A stretch of 64,000 nucleotides of DNA from Candidatus Steffania adelgidicola (GTDB lineage: Bacteria; Pseudomonadota; Gammaproteobacteria; Enterobacterales; Enterobacteriaceae). The position numbers and the translations under genes are program-made. Under the pieces are notes generated by a model. It was not told the DNA's origin. It worked only from the letters and a program-made list of their open reading frames with translations, and did no database searches. Location of the stretch: assembly GCF_020541225.1 (NCBI RefSeq), contig NZ_CP045889.1:434001-498000 (forward strand). The letters run 5' to 3'. Of this stretch, positions 1-10,432 are shown piece after piece; the first letter of the stretch is position 1; every line of letters begins with the position of its first letter.

Positions 1-1479
1 TAATCGCGAAATGCGATTCAATTAAGGATAATAGTAGAGTTTCTCTCTTGATAGAGCCAATTACATCTCAGAAAGTGTTGGGATTCATTAAATAACTTGG
101 ATTTGATAGTGCATCAATCTCAAAATATTATAAAATATTTTATTTCTTATAATTAATTAATGAGTGTTGAATTCTAAAATCGAATATATCCATACCATGG
201 ATATGGTATTTAATAAAATGTCTGTTGTTCTATAGTGCTATAAAGCGCGAGAACGTCATGTGTTTTCATATTCAACAGTAAACTAAGAGACTGCTCTTAA
301 TTCGGTTAAGCTGCATGGCTATTTCATAGCGACATGTTTGAGTAGACATAACAGATACTATCTAAACCCTAGACCCATACTAAAAACACTAGAAACCAAG
401 TCAAGATGGTGACAGAATTTAGAAAAAGATTTTTCGTATATATTTTTTATTCAGGAAATTCAGTGAATTGATATCATAACCCATTTTCAGACCCCCTATC
501 AATCACTGTAGATAGTAGGACACTGCCTAGTGTAGGCATTTTTACCTTGAAGAATAGATAATTTATTCTAGGGATATTACTTATGGGAAATTATTGATGG
601 TGATGTTATCGTTAATAGTCGTTCATTAACCTGAGGTTAATGAACGACTATGTTATAAGGGATAGATAACCGGTCTAGCTGTTTTATGCTTATAATTAAA
701 TAATTTTTTCTATACTGGTATATAGCATTCATACTATGGAGTATTTCCAATACTGTTAATTAACATTTCAATATAATTTACTGATAAAGGCAGAGAGGAT
801 TTATGACATCCTTTTAAACTCAGTTAGTGAGAAAGAAAATATGGTCATTAATATTTAGATATTTGATTGGAATATGCTCTGTTACTATTCATTCTTAATT
901 AAAAAAATCTAAGTCATAACCTATCATCAGCATAGCGTAAAGCCTCAATGTTCAAAGAAAGTATATTGGTTTGAATTTTAAAATGTTAACGGTTATTGAA
1001 CCGTATTCTTTTACGACAACTTTACTGATTGGTTTATAAACAATAATTTATCTAAATAAATAACTGATAATACTAGGTAGTAGATTATTTTTATCTTCTA
1101 GCTTCATAAGCTTTTAATTAATGATAACTGGCGCCAAAAATCAGTTGATATTCAACTGTAGTGCCTTTTCAGAACTTTTAGGGAAGCTGATATATTAGAT
1201 TTTATCTCGTATATCTGTTTTATATTTTGATGAAAAACCGAATGTATAAAATCCACTATTCTCCAGACGATAGAATGAATCCGGGGCGTTAATACTATCT
1301 CATTAATTTGTCTCTTTCTGGAGAGACATATTTATTCGATGTATTTCTAACGCTTCTAGTTAGTGATAATCATACATGTAAATAGATCTTTTAATTTTAT
1401 CAAAAGCGATTTTTAATATTAGTATTGAGCGCAGATATTTCTGCAAATCATTTCACGATTTTATTATCAAACTTCAGTA
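1..1479. other. Decayed spacer, no gene assigned
   Basis: No reading frame resembles a protein I know. The stretch is AT-rich with stops in all frames. In E. coli, yebC and nudB lie before ruvC, so decayed copies could be here, but I could not align them. The only clear structure is the palindrome at 615-651. Confidence 0.6.
615..651. repeat. 37-bp perfect palindrome (18-bp arms)
   Basis: The left arm ATAGTCGTTCATTAACCT (615-632) is the exact reverse complement of 634-651, with one central G at 633. As RNA it would form a long hairpin. No T-tract follows on either strand, so it is not a standard intrinsic terminator, and no intact gene is within 3.7 kb. Confidence 0.9.
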
Positions 1480-1960
1480 AACTACCTCTTGGCTCGTGGT
1501 ACTAGAGGAAGAAGATGAGAAGTCTCTCTAGAAGATACAATAAAGCGGAAAGACGAGTCTTTTTTTAGAAGACAACGGTAAAGACTGGGAGCGGTGTTAT
1601 GTGCTGTTTTTTTATATCCAGAGGATATGCTAAGAATCTCCCCTTCCTCGTTTGGGGGGGGTAATAGTCATTTGTTCTATTGAACGCTATAAAAAATTAT
1701 CCGTTAGCGTATTAATTATGGAATGATTTCGTCGTCTTAATCGAGAGTCATACTATATCGTGATCTTAAAATTATCGGTATCAGAACTAGAAATTTTAGT
1801 ATTTGAATATTGCACTCAGCGTTCTTAATACGCGCTCCCGGCTGTTTCTGCGGTATGATTATGTCACTTGTAAGCATCTAGTCTACCTAGACGATGTTTA
1901 GTAATTAATTTGCATATGCTCTTATAACTCTTTCATTGTAAAAAGTTTTTATAACATACA
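1480..1960 (+). pseudogene. ruvC: ruvC fossil (Holliday junction resolvase)
   Basis: The frame around 1768-1830 reads VSELEILVFEYCTQRS, which lines up with the VNQELPVFEYAARQV segment of E. coli RuvC. A later stretch near 1891-1920 resembles the C-terminal DALAIAI motif with two stops. Boundaries are estimates from the 173-residue length of RuvC. The position just upstream of ruvA and ruvB fossils matches the enterobacterial order. Stops and frameshifts exclude a product. Confidence 0.45.
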
Positions 1961-2059
1961 TCAGAAGAAGTATGGTAGAGCTAATGATCTTATAACAGTT
2001 TTAGTTACCGAGCATAACGGTCTGCTGCCAGAAAATAGCAGATTGGTAGCTCCAAGCGC

Positions 2060-2640
2060 TTCTAGCATCAGACCGTGTATGAAGCTACATGTCAGAACAG
2101 TGTTACTATGTGATCCGATGCTAGAGCATGCCTAGATCAATAATGTTTCTGCTGAATCCGAAGCTGTTCAGAAAAATCTATTGCTAATTTACATAATAAT
2201 CATGAAACGACAGATGCATAAAAATACTGATATAGCGTGAATGGAAACAAATAGTACCACTACCCTCCCCTGTAATTTGGTACTCCGATTATTACTATAA
2301 CCGGGTCCTACCACAAGGTAGGATTGTCGTGTAACTCAATCCTATTGGGATAACAATTTTTTCTTGTGAAAAGTGGCCGTATTGATTTGTGAATATGAAT
2401 ACAACAACTTGGAGATAAAGTGCTAGAGAAAAGAGCAGGTACTCATTTCGATAGCTGTATGTTATTAATATTTTTAAATGTTATAAAAAGGTATATACTA
2501 ACGTAATTTACTAGGAAATACAGTCAAATACACAAAAACACTGAATAATAAACAATCAGTCATTTCTCGAAGAGAATGGTGGATCTAGCAGTAGTAAATC
2601 AGAAAGTTCTAAGTGTATATGAGATGGATATACCCCTCAC
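2060..2640 (+). pseudogene. ruvA: ruvA fossil (Holliday junction-binding subunit)
   Basis: Collinear fragments match RuvA. VQKNLLLIYIIIMKRQ (about 2168-2215) corresponds to the REDAQLLYGFNNKQE segment. ETNS followed by NLVLRLLL (2243-2300) corresponds to KTNG..LALAILSG. NPIGIT then, after a shift, AVLICEYEYNN (about 2338-2405) corresponds to the helix-hairpin-helix LPGIGKKTAERLIVEMKDR. Spacing agrees with a 203-residue protein ending where ruvB should begin. It carries several stops and at least one frameshift. Confidence 0.55.
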
Positions 2641-2654
2641 AAAACCAGTTAACA

Positions 2655-3540
2655 AAGAAAAAAAATAGAAATTAATACGTTTAGAGAGACTATCAGATTG
2701 TTTTTTCTGCAGATGTGCAGAGGAACTTCAGCTCCAGTACCAATTTAATTCGCGGTAGACCCCAGTTGATAGTAATAATAGGAAATTTTTCCTGCAGAAG
2801 TGTGCGGAGAGATGTAGTTACACTCATATTGAGATGCCGTTCGCACAGATAAACTTACTACCACGCTAGAAGCATTGTCCGCATATGCAGGCATGGGTAT
2901 GCATTGAGATAAATCGTGATCTCTGTATAGAGATTATCGTTCTCAAAAGCAGGAAAGGTAAAAAAATAATCGATCTCATCGCATAATCAATTCGCAATAT
3001 CTTTTCAAGAGAAACAATAATATGACCTCAGGTAGCTCCGGATGAGATGCCTACTGTATATACAAACTACAATCATCAGGGAAATGCGCTCCTGCGCTCT
3101 ATTAGGAAGGTAAGTCAGTAGTCTGGCTGTGTTGGTCGGACGGAAAGAGTGATGCAGTGATTTATCATCACCTGTGTTGTTTTTGCATTTTTAATAGCAA
3201 TAAAGAGTTCAGTGAGTTTCATGAAATGTAATAGTGGTTAAAGAACATAGAAGACTGCTCATCATATCAGTCATGATAGACTATTCATTGAAAATAAAGA
3301 AGAACATGATGGGAGAATAGAAAGTTAGTAGATTTTATAAGAGTGCGCGGTTTTGAGATTCTGATGCTTGCTTAATAAGCAATAGCGAGGTAAAAACAAC
3401 TGGAATCTACTTAGATTTACATGATATGACATGCCAACTGAACATGGGAATATCGGTAGTGACTCCATCATGTTTATAAAACACTATTGTGGGTTAATGT
3501 CTGATGGGTAAGTTTTCAACTTGATTAACTCGCAAGGTAC
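2655..3540 (+). pseudogene. ruvB: ruvB fossil (branch-migration helicase)
   Basis: At least six fragments fall in the right order and spacing. IRGRPQLIVIIGNFSCRS (2748-2801) matches IRPKLLEEYVGQPQVRS. TTLEALSAYAGMGMH (about 2857-2904) matches the Walker A region GKTTLANIVANEMGVN. IIDLIA (2966) matches Walker B FIDEIH. TTI (3067) falls at TTRAG, RT*KTAHHISHDR (3242) at RGTPRIANRLLRRVRD, and GFEILMLA (about 3353) at GFDYMDRKLLLAV. Many stops are present. It converges on znuB as in E. coli. Confidence 0.7.
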
Positions 3541-4387
3541 CTCAAACATATTGTATGTATAATACATAGGATAGTTCTAGCAATTTAAACGAGTATGTTT
3601 TTCATTTCTTAATATCATTCAGATTCGAGAGTTATATAGATAAACATTCTAGATGGTATCCCGGTTTGAGAATATTAGAAGATCACTACACTTAGTATAG
3701 TATATTCATATTTACTATAAAATATATCATATATATCATATATATCATATATATAATATATAATAGACTTGTTTTTTCAAACATAAATGGATTATTTTTG
3801 TATGCGTGTTATCCCTGCTACGACAAGAGTCTTGTGGCAAGGTGTAGATCTCAGATCTTGTTTATAAGCTGACATAGAATACAGCAACTTTTGTCAAATG
3901 GATTCTTAAAAACTTCGAGAGAGTTATAGGTAACGCTAGAGCGAGAATAAGCGGTGTTATTCTGCATAAGCGATATTCTTTGTTAGACAAAACTCAATGA
4001 AAGATGAGTCATACAGGAAAAATACGCATATGTATTACGATAGAATGAGTACATGCTGCGTCTATGTAACCCAATCACAATAAACAAGTTCATTGGTATT
4101 GTTTTATAGAAGACATATAAGGAATAATGGGGTGGGATCATCTTACAACTGGTGATTGATGAATGGACAAGAAAGTATGGCATGATATGCCAATGCAATT
4201 TTAAATCGCAGCCAATGTTTGTATAATACTCTGTATAAATAGAGCGGTATTTTTGGCATCAGAGTCAGGGAAGAAAGATTTTATAACTTTACTAAAGGTT
4301 GCTTTCTAAGCATTTTTAGAGAAAGTAGTGAGAGGATTGAGTATAAATGTAGTCTTGGATAGGACATTCCATACACTCGAGTATGTG
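3541..4387. other. Decayed spacer between ruvB fossil and znuB
   Basis: No protein match on either strand. A 71-codon open frame at 3983-4198 on the minus strand has no recognisable features and is probably chance. The stretch contains the AT-only 9-mer repeat at 3722-3748. Confidence 0.6.
3722..3764. repeat. Short tandem repeat (ATATATCAT)x3 plus AT tail
   Basis: Three perfect copies of ATATATCAT occupy 3722-3748, followed by a degenerate ATATATAATATATAAT run. It is a simple-sequence tract in a decayed spacer, probably slippage-derived. Confidence 0.85.
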
Positions 4388-5173
4388 TTATAACCGCACT
4401 TTCAGAGTAAGACTCAGCAGAAATAGAATTAATGCACATAATACTATAGACGGGCCCACTGGTGTATCATATACCGCTGAAAACGCTAGTCCAAAAGTAA
4501 TTGAGAGTGCACCGCCTAAGGTCGCGTATACTGCCATTTGCTCTGGGCTATGTGCACAACGGCGGGCGGTAGCGGCGGGAATAATGAGCAGTGAAGTAAT
4601 AATCAACGCACCAACAAATTTCATTGCTAGTCCAATAGTCAATGCCGTGACCAACATTAATAGTAGCTTAATATGGGGTAAACGGATGCCGTCTACATGG
4701 GCCAATTCGGGACTTATAGTTACGGATAATAAAGAACGCCATTGACAGAGAATCAGCGTTAGTACCACTGTTACGCCTATACCCACCAGTAAAATATCCT
4801 GCGGTGTAACTGCTAGCAGATCCCCAAACAGATATGTCATCAGGTCTATTCGGATACCTTGCATCAGGCTCACTACTACTAGTCCCAAAGATAGTGAACC
4901 GTGTGCCATGATGCCTAGAAGAGTGTCAATAGCTAAGTACGGGAAACGTTCTAACCACACGAGCCCGAGTGCCATTGTTAGCATTACCCCGATTATTGCA
5001 TAAAGAAGATTAATGTTTAGTAACAAACCGAAAGCGACGCTTAACAAAGAGGCGTGAGCAAGAGTGTCGCCAAAATAAGACATTTTGCGCCAGACTATAA
5101 AAGAACCGAGTGGACCAGTTGCTAGAGATAGAAGTACACCAGCGCACCAGCCAGGAAACAATAATTCAATCAC
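4388..5173 (-). CDS. znuB: Zinc ABC transporter permease ZnuB
   Basis: Membrane subunit of the high-affinity ZnuABC zinc importer; it forms the inner-membrane channel energised by ZnuC. The 261 residues equal the E. coli length. The protein is almost wholly hydrophobic, with an opening [20 protein letters not shown] and the family's [15 protein letters not shown] segment early on. Its start overlaps the end of znuC by 8 bases, implying translational coupling in a znuCB operon. No truncation is visible. Manganese/iron importers of the same ABC-3 family are alternatives, but the neighbours and gene order settle on zinc. Confidence 0.95.
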   Translation of the reverse strand: MIELLFPGWCAGVLLSLATGPLGSFIVWRKMSYFGDTLAHASLLSVAFGLLLNINLLYAIIGVMLTMALGLVWLERFPYLAIDTLLGIMAHGSLSLGLVVVSLMQGIRIDLMTYLFGDLLAVTPQDILLVGIGVTVVLTLILCQWRSLLSVTISPELAHVDGIRLPHIKLLLMLVTALTIGLAMKFVGALIITSLLIIPAATARRCAHSPEQMAVYATLGGALSITFGLAFSAVYDTPVGPSIVLCALILFLLSLTLKVRL

Positions 5174-5933
5174 GGCAAGAAGTTCCGTTTATATGCGTGC
5201 CCCCTACGATCTCCCCTTGTAGATTGTGTCGGTGGTCATGATGATGACGGTAAATAGTGAGTTTTGCTGCTCCGGATTGTCCGAACATGGCGATAAAATC
5301 AGGATGGGCGGAGACTACTTGTGGGGTGCCAGAACAGCAGATATGATGATTGAGACATAATACTTCATCGGTGGTTGCCATTACGAGATGTAAATCGTGA
5401 GAAACCATCAATATGCCGCACCCTATTGTACGGCGAATATTATCAATTAAGTCATAGAGTGCGACCTGTCCATTGATATCAACCCCCTGAGTAGGCTCAT
5501 CCAAGACTAAGAGTTCCGGTGAATTGAGTAGGGCACGTGCCAGCAACACCCGCTGCATTTCACCTCCAGAAAGTTTCTGCATAGGCTCATTATTCAAATG
5601 TTGAGTTTTCACCTGAGCTAGCGCTGGCTTTACATCGCTTTTTTTCACTCCTGGTCGTAGGCGCATAAAGCGTTCTACTGTCAGAGGTAAAGTAGGGTCA
5701 AGGTATATCTTCTGAGGCACATAGCCTACGCGGAGTTTGGACTGGCGCCTTAATATACCAGTGTCGGGGATAACAAGGCCAAGCACTACTTGCACTAAAG
5801 TCGATTTTCCAGCACCGTTCGGTCCCAAAAGTGTTAGAATTTCTCCTTGACGCAAGGTAAAGGAGATATCGTGTAAAACTGATCTTTTATTAAAGGTGAC
5901 AAAAACATGTTGAATGCTTACTAAATTAGTCAT
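5166..5933 (-). CDS. znuC: Zinc ABC transporter ATP-binding protein ZnuC
   Basis: Cytoplasmic ATPase that powers ZnuB. The 255 residues include Walker [10 protein letters not shown] (about 37-45), the ABC signature LSGGEMQRV, Walker B LLVLDEP and the switch histidine in MVSHDLH. The C-terminal tail has the His-rich stretch [10 protein letters not shown], a ZnuC feature that probably senses or binds zinc. It is divergent from znuA across 73 bases that hold a palindrome resembling a Zur operator. All catalytic motifs are intact. Confidence 0.95.
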   Translation of the reverse strand: MTNLVSIQHVFVTFNKRSVLHDISFTLRQGEILTLLGPNGAGKSTLVQVVLGLVIPDTGILRRQSKLRVGYVPQKIYLDPTLPLTVERFMRLRPGVKKSDVKPALAQVKTQHLNNEPMQKLSGGEMQRVLLARALLNSPELLVLDEPTQGVDINGQVALYDLIDNIRRTIGCGILMVSHDLHLVMATTDEVLCLNHHICCSGTPQVVSAHPDFIAMFGQSGAAKLTIYRHHHDHRHNLQGEIVGGTHINGTSCRD

Positions 5934-5957
5934 TATGATTACAGTTGTTAAATTACC

Positions 5958-5972
5958 GTGTTATTATAACAC
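5958..5972. promoter_or_regulatory. Putative Zur operator between znuC and znuA
   Basis: The 15-bp palindrome GTGTTATTATAACAC sits midway between the divergent znuC and znuA starts. Its half-sites TGTTAT/ATAACA are those of the gammaproteobacterial Zur box, but the centre is two bases shorter than the consensus I remember. The position matches the shared Zur site of E. coli. Whether this genome keeps zur is not visible here. Confidence 0.5.
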
Positions 5973-6006
5973 AATAATTTAATTTATTGCTGATGAGAAT
6001 CTTGCT

Positions 6007-6981
6007 ATGCCAGCGGTTATAGCCTCTTTTTTTTTGCGTGTTTTTTGTTCTGCTTTTCATTGCGTTTGTTTTATCATTGTTTTGGGAATAATATCGAGCG
6101 TCGATGGGCATGCTACTCTCGTCGCGTCGATTCGTCCACTAGGGTTTATTGCTGCTGCTATCGTTGCTAACGGCGTGATGCCGGTAGAAGTAGTCTTACC
6201 CGACGGGGCTTCCCCTCATCATTACACTTTGCGTCCGACAGATGCGCTACAATTAAAAAAACTTGATCTTTTAATATGGGTGGGACCACAGTTAGAAACA
6301 TTTTTGTCTGGATCAGTATCCTCCTTGCCTTCTAAACGATATATCACTTTGTCTAATTTACCATCTATTATGCCTTTTTTACAAAAAACCAGCGAGGTAT
6401 TCCATAAAGATGATAGGCAAGATGCGGATGGATCGGGTGAAAAAGATCAGCATTATAGTAGATCTAATATGCACGTATGGCTTTCACCTGCTATTGTGCG
6501 GCTTGCAGGTGAGGCGATTCATGATCGTCTTGCCGAATTAATGCCAGAGAAGAAAAAACAATTAGACGATAATCTTCGGATTTTTAATCGCTTATTGACG
6601 AAAAACGACAAAAACATCACTAAAATCCTGGAACCCGTTCTTGCCAAAGAGTATTATGTATTCCATGATGCATTTGGATATTTTGAAGAATATTATGGCC
6701 TGACGCCGTCAGGGTATTTTACCATTAATCCTGAAATACAGCCTGGTGCTCAAGCATTGTATAAAATCAGAACACAGTTACTCAAGAAAAAAGAAATTTG
6801 TATTTTTGCTGAGCCACAATTTAGACCAAGTATTATTAATGCTGTTATCCGTGGGACAGCTGTGCATATTGGTACATTGGATCCATTGGGGATGGGTATC
6901 GCTTTGGATAAGGACAGTTATGCACGTTTCCTATTACAACTATCGCATCAGTACGTGAGCTGCCTGGAGAAGAAGTCATGA
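6007..6981 (+). CDS. znuA: Zinc-binding periplasmic protein ZnuA
   Basis: Periplasmic receptor that hands Zn2+ to ZnuBC. The 324 residues begin with a hydrophobic signal peptide (about residues 5-34), followed by LVASIRPLGFIAAAIV, the usual mature start. The three metal-ligand histidines are visible in ASPHHY, NMHVW and FHDAFGYF. The conserved late cysteines are present in ICIFAEPQF and YVSCLEK. The loop before NMHVW, which is rich in histidine in E. coli, is here mostly Asp/Lys/Gly/Ser with few His. Divergent from znuCB and followed by dead mepM, as in E. coli. Confidence 0.95.
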   Translation: MPAVIASFFLRVFCSAFHCVCFIIVLGIISSVDGHATLVASIRPLGFIAAAIVANGVMPVEVVLPDGASPHHYTLRPTDALQLKKLDLLIWVGPQLETFLSGSVSSLPSKRYITLSNLPSIMPFLQKTSEVFHKDDRQDADGSGEKDQHYSRSNMHVWLSPAIVRLAGEAIHDRLAELMPEKKKQLDDNLRIFNRLLTKNDKNITKILEPVLAKEYYVFHDAFGYFEEYYGLTPSGYFTINPEIQPGAQALYKIRTQLLKKKEICIFAEPQFRPSIINAVIRGTAVHIGTLDPLGMGIALDKDSYARFLLQLSHQYVSCLEKKS

Positions 6982-6999
6982 GGATACTGATTTATGTAA

Positions 7000-8063
7000 T
7001 AATCTTCGGTATATTTTATACAATCCACTAGCAACATCCGCATCGTTGACCAATCAGTCAATAGACATTACTCTATTCAGAGTAATTTGAAAATTAAACT
7101 GGGTATTACGAATAAAAGAGTAAATAAACGTCTTAAATCAAATGCCGATGTGACTGAATATTCAATTCTTATCAGGGTTTTCCCTGAAAAACAAAAAAAT
7201 AAAGTACTGCATTGATATTGTAACTAACAGTATAGTTGCTCATTAAGCATTTTATCATGTACAACTGGTTATCATATACAACTTGAAAATAGACGACCCG
7301 GTTTCTTTGTGACTCATGTCTGAGTTATTTACATCAGATAAGATAAGATCAGATCTTGCTCGACCTGTAATTCATGTCAATTCATGCATTAGGGGTGATT
7401 TTAAGGACAGGATTACCTCGATGACTATCGGATGATATAATATCACTATAACCCGCCAGATAAAGGGTTAGTATGATTGCTAGCGCCTCTCTCCTAAATT
7501 TGACAAAAACTGTGATATTACACAGTAGTTAGTATACCAGAGTGGTGGATTTATCTTGGCTCTTGTCATAAATAGCATCAATTTTAAAATCTAACTTTAA
7601 GAAAACGCTATGCGCGAAGAGCTATCGAAATCAATTTCGGGGTATTTATTTATTATACCGTCGATAAAAATCATTATGATTTTGTATAGCTTCAGTATGC
7701 TTACCGACCCTAAAGAAATTCGCATTTCTTCTACTTTCAATCCGTGAAGGCGTAAACTTAGTTACGGGTTATCTTTCGTTTCATCTATGATAGGACGATT
7801 CGCTACGGTCAACAGGATATAACAAGCTGTGATCACTGGAAAATATGCTCAAATTAGGATAATAAAACATGAAGCGTCACGTTCATATTGATTTTTCTGG
7901 TAATACCGAGCGCTTTACCTGTCTCTATTTATATCATAAACTCTAAATTGACTAGAAAACAGTTAACTTCTTCACCGTTACCTAAAAAGTCTTCAATAGT
8001 GAAGATTTTACTGAAGATCTCAACTAAGTAAAAGAGATGATACCGCAGTTTTGGTTAAATTGA
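7000..8063 (+). pseudogene. mepM: mepM (yebA) fossil, murein endopeptidase
   Basis: MepM is a LysM/M23 DD-endopeptidase that cuts peptidoglycan cross-links. Between znuA and lpxM, exactly its E. coli place, several fragments match in order: NLKI (7280) to the LysM-region NLKIGQQ; KEIRISSTFNP (7712-7744) to KQFRISSNFNP; after one frameshift, VTGYLSFH (about 7761) to VTGRVAPHRG; and the tail VKEMIPQFWLN ending at a TGA (8061-8063), matching AKEIVPQLRFD. Stops and shifts are frequent, and the zinc-site region HRGVDF is destroyed. The 5' end is an estimate. Confidence 0.8.
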
Positions 8064-8522
8064 TAGAGCACTATCGTCATCGCTGTTTAAAGTAATAACT
8101 TTTTATAATATGTTTATTTTGATGGTTAATGATTAGCTCCTCCAGCCATCGACTAGGTTTCTCATAAGATGACTAATGATAGATGTAGTTGCATTATTAA
8201 GTATTATTATGCTCATATCTCCATGGGTAGGCTATAATATCTTTTGGTATTAGACCTTTACTGCAGACAAGGAAAGAATCTTCACACACACGTAAAACGT
8301 GTGTGCTGTTGAGGATTGCAGATATATTCTTCTCTCTTATAAAGAATGCTGTTGCTGATTAAGGAATCAGCGATGGTTTATTTTTTTAATTTTCTGTACT
8401 TTATTACGGATTGTCTGTAGATGATGAAGGATTTTCTATATTCTTCCATATCCTTTTATTGGATATGATGGTTAACTATCGGTGTAGTATATAATTACTG
8501 ATCAATTTTGAGAAAAATACTC
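8064..8522. other. Spacer with two hairpins before lpxM
   Basis: No coding match. Two perfect stem-loops stand out: CACACACGT/ACGTGTGTG (8285-8293 with 8297-8305, loop AAA), and GCTGATT/AATCAGC (8354-8360 with 8365-8371), the latter followed by a T-rich stretch and so possibly an old intrinsic terminator. Confidence 0.6.
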
Positions 8523-9485
8523 ATGAAAAATAAGCAGAATAGACAGATAGAATTCATCCCGATATTTAAAAGTGCGTTCTATTCGCCTCGTTACTGGGGG
8601 ATTTGGCTTGGTATCGGTATAGCTACTGCTGTTGCCTGGATTCCTCCTCGGATGCGTGATCCGATGTTGGGGTGTTTAGGACGAGCGTTGGGACGGTTTG
8701 CCTATAAAGCACGTTTTCGTGCCCATGTTAATTTATCCTACTGTTTACCAGAAATTGATGCGGCAAAGCGAGAAATCATCATTGATGATATGTTTGCGTG
8801 TGTCACGCAGTCCACAATTCTGATAGCTGAGCTAGCTTGCCGTGATCCAAAACGAGTCTTGAGAAGAGTGCGTTGGCATGGGGCTGAGTTCTTAAATCAG
8901 TTGAAAAAGCAAGGGGGTAACGTCATCTTTTTAGTTCCTCACGGTTGGGCGGTTGATATACCAGCTATGCTGATGGCGGCACGTGGTCAGAAAGTGGCGG
9001 CCATGTTCCAGAATCAGCGCAATGCGTTAGTAGATTATATGTGGAACCGTGTACGGCGTCGTTTTGGTGGGCGTATGCACGCTCGTAATGACGGTATTAA
9101 ACCGTTTATTAAGTCGGTGCGTCAGGGATATTGGGGGTATTATTTACCGGATCAGGATCATGGTGCAGAACACAGTGAATTTGTGGATTTCTTCGCTACG
9201 TATAAAGCTACACTGCCGGTTATTAGTCGATTAATGAAAGTCTGTAGCGCGACAGTAATCCCTTTATTTCCAGTGTATTACGGGCGTACTAGCTTATTAC
9301 ATATCCATATGCTTCCGCCTATGGAAGCATTACGAAACGCTGATGAGGCTACTGTCGCACGATGCATGAATCAAGTAGTAGAAACACTAGTTCGTCCGCA
9401 TCTAGAACAATATGCCTGGGTGCTAAAACTACTAAAAACGCGTAAGCCTGGAGATCCTAACCCGTATCAATTACCTGTCCGCTGA
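8523..9485 (+). CDS. lpxM: Lipid A myristoyltransferase LpxM
   Basis: Late acyltransferase that adds the sixth acyl chain (myristate) to Kdo2-lipid A at the inner membrane. The protein has 320 residues against 323 in E. coli. It shows one N-terminal membrane anchor (YWGIWLGIGIATAVAWIPP) and the catalytic HX4D motif HGWAVD in VPHGWAVDIPAML. I take ATG 8523 rather than the in-frame TTG 15 bases earlier, because MKNKQNRQIEFIP matches the usual N-terminus. It is downstream of the mepM fossil, the conserved order. LpxL could be confused with it, but VPHGWAVD and the gene order favour LpxM. Confidence 0.92.
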   Translation: MKNKQNRQIEFIPIFKSAFYSPRYWGIWLGIGIATAVAWIPPRMRDPMLGCLGRALGRFAYKARFRAHVNLSYCLPEIDAAKREIIIDDMFACVTQSTILIAELACRDPKRVLRRVRWHGAEFLNQLKKQGGNVIFLVPHGWAVDIPAMLMAARGQKVAAMFQNQRNALVDYMWNRVRRRFGGRMHARNDGIKPFIKSVRQGYWGYYLPDQDHGAEHSEFVDFFATYKATLPVISRLMKVCSATVIPLFPVYYGRTSLLHIHMLPPMEALRNADEATVARCMNQVVETLVRPHLEQYAWVLKLLKTRKPGDPNPYQLPVR

Positions 9486-10432
9486 TTTTTTCTCTCTCGC
9501 CTGTTCTGGTCTCAGAATTTGTGGGCTGTTATATATCAGCAGATAATATGTTTTTGGAATTTTTAAAGGTTGATTGTGTACGCATCTTTCATAGAGAAAA
9601 AATAGTATTTCACTTTATATTTTTTGATCCAGAAAACGTCTAATAATCTAGTGGATGGGATTAAGGTAGGATAGGCTTTAGTTTTAAAGCATATTTTCTT
9701 TAAATGTATTAAATATCTAGATCATACGGTGTATTTTCAGATGTATTGATAGAGTAACACATCGCCCTTTATAAGATTTTATATAAAAGACCCATATTGA
9801 TATTTGCTATGTCAGTGTTTTTTCTCAAGTGAATATGTAAACAGATAAAGATCTTTGAATCACTGATTTTATGCTTATATAGAGAGAGCTTGAATATTTC
9901 GGATGGCGTTGTGTGATCTTTATCATATTTGAATTTGCATATACCTCAGTAAGGTAAAGTGACAAAATGATTTCGAATGAGACTAAAATCTCAGTGTTAC
10001 CAAAAGATCTCTTTTTTATTTTTTGTCGTTGTCCATGAAGAGGAGATTGAATAAATATTGCTTGCTTCGAAAAACGTGAATGTGTTCATGGCTGTGATAT
10101 GGTTTCTGAAGGGGAGAGTTAAAAAAAAGGAGATGTCTCTGTGCAAGATAGAGTGTTTTGTTAATCTAATATGATAAAACTAAAATTTAGCGATATCTAA
10201 TTAATTATTTAAAATCAAATACCTAGATTTTAGAGATGAATTCTCTAGCATTATCCTAATCCTTTTTTTCTAAAGCTTGGTACATTGAATTAAGAGTAAG
10301 AAAAAAACCCGTTTTTTATTTTCTTTGATATCTATGTAAGAGAAATTGCTCTAATTAGTATGTCTGTCCTAGCGTAGCATCTTGGAATATAAGAGCAATA
10401 AATTTTGCGCTGCGGTGTAGAGGAATATTAAC
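9486..10432. other. Decayed spacer lpxM-glnS
   Basis: In E. coli pykA follows lpxM on the opposite strand. I looked for pykA on the minus strand and could not align any segment. The base composition is very AT-rich, and no stem-loop or RNA gene is apparent. Confidence 0.55.

Noticed and set aside
9486-10432. pykA fossil downstream of lpxM
   Set aside because: Expected by E. coli gene order, but no fragment of PykA could be aligned on the minus strand.
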